From NCBI GenBank assembly GCA_905236975.1, contig CAJOQU010000177.1:1-8257 (forward strand): a stretch of DNA of 8,257 nucleotides, read 5' to 3'. Position 1 is the stretch's first letter. The number at the start of each line of letters is the position of its first letter. The position numbers and the translations under genes are program-made. This DNA comes from an uncultured Clostridia bacterium (GTDB lineage Bacteria; Bacillota; Clostridia; Oscillospirales; Acutalibacteraceae). Positions 6,091-8,257 of this stretch are shown here, one piece after another. The notes below the pieces were generated by a model. It did not search any database and had not been told where the DNA came from. It saw only the letters and a program-made list of their open reading frames with translations.

Positions 6091-6129
6091 AAAAATGAAG
6101 AAGACCCGCGCCGTTGAAACGCGGGTCTT
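6091..6129 (-). terminator. Intrinsic terminator of the cls operon
   Basis: AAGACCCGCG (6101-6110) and CGCGGGTCTT (6120-6129) form a perfect 10-bp stem with a 9-nt loop. On the - strand the hairpin is followed, after CTTCA, by TTTTT (6095-6091). It is placed 43 nt beyond the stop of the 51-aa gene and back to back with the dnaJ terminator. Confidence 0.7.
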
Positions 6130-6172
6130 AAATAGCGGGACAGGCAAGCTTTTGATAGCAGCGGATGCAGTA

Positions 6173-6328
6173 TCAGGTTTGTTCGTTGCATTCGGTCGGA
6201 TTATCACAGGGGAGGTATTCCCCCTTTATGCGATTTTTGTTGACAATGCGGTCAAAGATGACTAACGCGCCAAGTGCCGCGGTGACCGCCGCAAAGACCG
6301 ATAAGAGAAATTGAAAGAATTTTTTCAA
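6173..6328 (-). CDS. Small single-pass membrane protein, 51 aa, unknown function
   Basis: I cannot name the family. The likely start is TTG 6328, 8 nt after the GGAGG of a strong GAGGAGGT SD (6343-6336). It gives M-KKFFQFLLSVFAAVTAALG. A second in-frame TTG at 6334 is only 2 nt from the SD, and the longer reading from TTG 6370 overlaps the end of cls. Residues about 4-26 form one hydrophobic membrane segment rich in Ala, Phe and Leu. A basic KNRIKG stretch follows, then a short tail with two Cys (YLPCDNPTECNEQT). The positive charges after the segment suggest a cytoplasmic C-terminus, although the Lys pair at the N-terminus makes this uncertain. It starts 25 nt after the cls stop, so it is probably cotranscribed with cls and may act at the membrane near it. 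That link is an inference from position only. Confidence 0.75.
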   Translation of the reverse strand: MKKFFQFLLSVFAAVTAALGALVIFDRIVNKNRIKGEYLPCDNPTECNEQT

Positions 6329-6335
6329 GATCAAG

Positions 6336-6343
6336 ACCTCCTC
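6336..6343 (-). promoter_or_regulatory. Shine-Dalgarno of the 51-aa membrane protein
   Basis: GAGGAGGT on the - strand is a strong SD, and it decides for TTG 6328. It lies just after the cls stop codon, which argues that the small gene is really translated. Confidence 0.75.
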
Positions 6344-6353
6344 ATTTAAAATT

Positions 6354-7883
6354 TTACATAAATGGAGCAAAAATATGCAGGATTGCCTGTTTGAAACGCT
6401 GCCAAAGGGGGCGCTTTTTCCAATCCTCTAATAGGATTTCCTGCGATTCGGCAAAAAGCCGGTCAAACTGTTCTTTGATGGTGAGCACAGTGCTGTCATT
6501 ACACAGCCAAACGCCGCATTCAAAATGAAAATTGAAGCTGCGGTAATCCATATTCACAGTACCCACGGTCGCAACCTTATCGTCCGATACAAAAAGCTTG
6601 GAATGAATAAAGCCGGGGGAGTATTCGTAAATACGAATGCCGTTTTCCAGCAATTCCATGTAATTGTATTGGGTAACGGGGTGAACATACCATTTATCCG
6701 GCATGTGCGGGGTGATAATGCGCACGTCCACACCGGATTTTGCCGTCATGCGCAAGATGTTCATCATGGTGCTGTCGATAATCAGGTAGGGCGACGCAAT
6801 GTAGACATATTCCTGCGCGGTGTTTAAAATCTGCATGTAAATACCCTCGGCGGGGTTTTTGCCATTCAGCGGATCATCACAATAGGGAAAAACAAAACTG
6901 TCGGTCAAAGCCGGGCAGTCGGCAAAGCGCGAAGAAATATCGATCGGTTTGCCGGTGGTAAATTCCCACATACAGCAGAACATCACTAAAAAGCTTTTGA
7001 CAGCTTCGCCTTTTATAAAAACGGCGCTGTCAAGCCAGTAGCCAAAGCGAATCTCACGATTGATGTATTCATCCCCGATGTTAAACCCACCGGTGATAGC
7101 GGTTTTGCCGTCAATCACCATGATTTTGCGGTGGTTGCGGTTGTTCATAAAAATGTTGAGCGAGGGACCGATCGGATTGAAAATCGCAATCTCGATCTTT
7201 TCGGCGCGCAATTTGGTAATAAAATCCCGATGTTGGCGTTTGATGGAGCCAAAGTCGTCAAAGATGATCTTAACTTCCACGCCCGACGCCGCTTTGCGTT
7301 TTAAAATGGCGTGCAGCTCATCCCACATGGAGCCTTCGGCCAAAATGAAAAACTCCATGTAAATATAGCGCTTGGCCGATTCGACTTCGGCTAAAATTTT
7401 GGGAAAAAATTCTTCTCCGGGCGAGGCGTATTCGGCAGACGAATGTCGGTACAGCGGATAATTCGATTCCGCCGCCAAATAGTCGGCCTGACGGGAATGC
7501 AGTCGATCAAAGCGTCGCAAGTCTTCATGTAGGGCAGGGTCTTGCTTTAAATAGGGCAGATAGTGACTTTCACACCGCTGCATCTTTTTGCGAAAATGAG
7601 GCATGACCATGCCATTGCCCCAAAGCAAAAAGACCGATACGCCGAAAATAGGGAAGATCAAAATAAACAGAATCCACGCGATTTTATAGCTGGGGTTCCC
7701 GCGACGGTTGATAATGTAGATCGAGGTGACGATTCCCAGCACTGACGAAAGAAAGTACAAAAATGTAGACCGCGCCGTGATATGATATAAAACAAAAAAG
7801 AGGAACAAAAGCTGCACCAACAACAGAAAAGCCGAAACAATAATGCGTGTCTGGATGCGGATGCCGCGCTTTCTTTGCGACAT
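6354..7883 (-). CDS. cls: Cardiolipin synthase, phospholipase D superfamily
   Basis: Membrane enzyme expected to join two phosphatidylglycerols into cardiolipin plus glycerol. The protein has 509 aa, the usual size of bacterial Cls. Three hydrophobic N-terminal segments are seen at about 12-35, 39-57 and 66-88; the last includes the PLDc_N-like RRGNPSYKIAWILFILIFPI. Both catalytic HKD motifs are intact: H251-R-K253 with D258 (NHRKIMVIDGK), and H427-S-K429 with D434 (HSKLFVSDDK). Each is followed by the usual glycine or asparagine stretch (GGFNIGDEY; GTVNMDYRSF). ATG 7883 is preceded by AAGGGG (7896-7891) at 7 nt. It is read against the chaperone operon, has its own candidate promoter, and is followed by the 51-aa membrane protein. 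Substrate is inferred from family; other phosphatidyl transfers are possible. No heat-shock operator is seen upstream. Confidence 0.93.
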   Translation of the reverse strand: MSQRKRGIRIQTRIIVSAFLLLVQLLFLFFVLYHITARSTFLYFLSSVLGIVTSIYIINRRGNPSYKIAWILFILIFPIFGVSVFLLWGNGMVMPHFRKKMQRCESHYLPYLKQDPALHEDLRRFDRLHSRQADYLAAESNYPLYRHSSAEYASPGEEFFPKILAEVESAKRYIYMEFFILAEGSMWDELHAILKRKAASGVEVKIIFDDFGSIKRQHRDFITKLRAEKIEIAIFNPIGPSLNIFMNNRNHRKIMVIDGKTAITGGFNIGDEYINREIRFGYWLDSAVFIKGEAVKSFLVMFCCMWEFTTGKPIDISSRFADCPALTDSFVFPYCDDPLNGKNPAEGIYMQILNTAQEYVYIASPYLIIDSTMMNILRMTAKSGVDVRIITPHMPDKWYVHPVTQYNYMELLENGIRIYEYSPGFIHSKLFVSDDKVATVGTVNMDYRSFNFHFECGVWLCNDSTVLTIKEQFDRLFAESQEILLEDWKKRPLWQRFKQAILHIFAPFM

Positions 7884-7922
7884 TGTTCCACCCCTTTCGA
7901 GTATAAGATGATCTGCTTTTAT

Positions 7923-7951
7923 ATCTTACCATATTTTTCCCGTTTTTGCAA
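7923..7951 (-). promoter_or_regulatory. Candidate sigma-A promoter of cls
   Basis: On the - strand TTGCAA (7951-7946), a 17-nt spacer and TAAGAT (7928-7923) are preceded by TGG, which makes an extended -10. Matches are 4/6 and 4/6. The leader before ATG 7883 would be about 33 nt. A TATACT closer in (7905-7900) would leave too short a leader. Confidence 0.45.
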
Positions 7952-7987
7952 ACATTTATATCCACATATTGCAAAAAATATCAATAC

Positions 7988-8026
7988 AAAAAGTTGGGGC
8001 GTGCTCCGCACGGAAGCGCGCCCCAA
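7988..8026 (-). terminator. Intrinsic terminator of the hydrogenase gene
   Basis: TTGGGGCGTGC (7994-8004) pairs with GCGCGCCCCAA (8016-8026), 11 bp with one G-U, and the loop can fold further as TCC/GGA. On the - strand it is followed by C and TTTTT (7992-7988). It lies 12 nt past the hydrogenase stop. Confidence 0.88.
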
Positions 8027-8038
8027 GGTAGGGAAGGT

Positions 8039-8257
8039 TTATTTGGAATACTTTTGACGCGGCACATAACTGGTGTGCAGGTCATGGTGTGCCTTGTGAC
8101 CGCCGAAGCCGTCATACCATTCGCTGTAAAGGGTTTTAATAACGGGGGATTCATGCGATTTTCTAAGCGGCATAGCAGCGTCCTGATCGTACAGGGTTTT
8201 GGCTCTGACCGCTTTTAAATCCACCGTATCGCGTACATACTGCGGCTGAATCGGCTG
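8039..8257 (-). CDS. [FeFe] hydrogenase, C-terminal end (partial)
   Basis: The gene enters from the right edge; only the last 72 residues and the stop (8041-8039) are present. The fragment matches the C-terminal, small-subunit-like region of iron-only hydrogenases: RAKTLYDQDA (18-27 of the fragment), PLRKSHESPVIKTLY (30-44), and HKAHHDLHTSYVPR (54-67), where related enzymes read HKAHELLHTHY. The H-cluster cysteines and the FeS domains would lie upstream, out of view, so I cannot say whether this is a monomeric HydA or the catalytic subunit (HndD/HydA-like) of a multimeric, electron-bifurcating enzyme. Such enzymes use reduced ferredoxin and NAD(P)H to make H2 in fermenters. A GTG at 8224 is internal and not the start: the open frame runs on unbroken to the edge. 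A strong terminator follows. Confidence 0.88.
   Translation of the reverse strand, partial: QPIQPQYVRDTVDLKAVRAKTLYDQDAAMPLRKSHESPVIKTLYSEWYDGFGGHKAHHDLHTSYVPRQKYSK

Noticed and set aside
5960..6265. 101-aa + strand frame after dnaJ
   Set aside because: It runs through both terminators and overlaps the 51-aa gene on the other strand. It has no SD and is Lys-rich at random, so it is unlikely to be a gene.
8039..8224. A separate 61-aa protein starting at GTG 8224
   Set aside because: The same frame stays open to the edge of the window, and the sequence is the C-terminus of an [FeFe] hydrogenase, so the GTG is an internal codon.
1..8257. Mobile element, CRISPR array, defence or toxin-antitoxin system, tRNA or rRNA
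   Set aside because: I saw no transposase, integrase, terminal inverted repeats, regularly spaced repeats or recognisable RNA gene. The window reads as ordinary core genome.

Overview
The window carries the heat-shock chaperone operon hrcA-grpE-dnaK-dnaJ of a low- to mid-GC Gram-positive anaerobe, most likely a member of the Clostridia (Oscillospirales/Ruminococcaceae-like, inferred from overall style only). Four things point this way. The gene order is typical of Firmicutes. A perfect CIRCE operator lies behind a sigma-A-type promoter. The DnaK lacks the insertion found in the nucleotide-binding domain of proteobacterial DnaK. The right edge holds the C-terminal end of an [FeFe] hydrogenase, as expected of a fermentative anaerobe.

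Left part (1-1238): a 182-aa protein of unknown function on the + strand (23-571) is followed by a strong bidirectional hairpin terminator (638-682). A 70-aa protein of unknown function (747-959) lies on the - strand. The AT-rich gap at 960-1238 separates it from hrcA and holds a candidate - strand promoter, a 13-of-15 match to a CtsR box, the hrcA promoter (TTGACA-16-TATAAT) and CIRCE.

Middle (1239-6084): hrcA, grpE, dnaK and dnaJ lie head to tail. HrcA is the repressor that binds CIRCE. GrpE is the nucleotide exchange factor, DnaK the Hsp70, and DnaJ the J-domain co-chaperone. hrcA and grpE are 5 nt apart, and grpE and dnaK are 47 nt apart. dnaK and dnaJ are 113 nt apart, with a strong hairpin that could lower dnaJ expression relative to dnaK. 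Shine-Dalgarno spacing suggests GTG starts for hrcA and grpE and a TTG start for dnaJ; only dnaK has a clear ATG. A 14-bp stem with a U-run (6050-6084) ends the operon.

Right part (6085-8257), all on the - strand: a terminator, a 51-aa single-pass membrane protein, and a cardiolipin synthase-type phospholipase D protein (cls) just upstream of it, probably one transcript. Beyond these come a candidate cls promoter, another terminator, and the last 72 residues of an [FeFe] hydrogenase that runs off the window. The chaperone operon and the cls operon converge on back-to-back terminators.

Most of the window is ordinary core genome. I see no mobile element, CRISPR array, tRNA or rRNA, and no clear new system. 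The best leads are the possible dual CtsR/HrcA control of the chaperone operon, the dnaK-dnaJ hairpin, and the small uncharacterised proteins.
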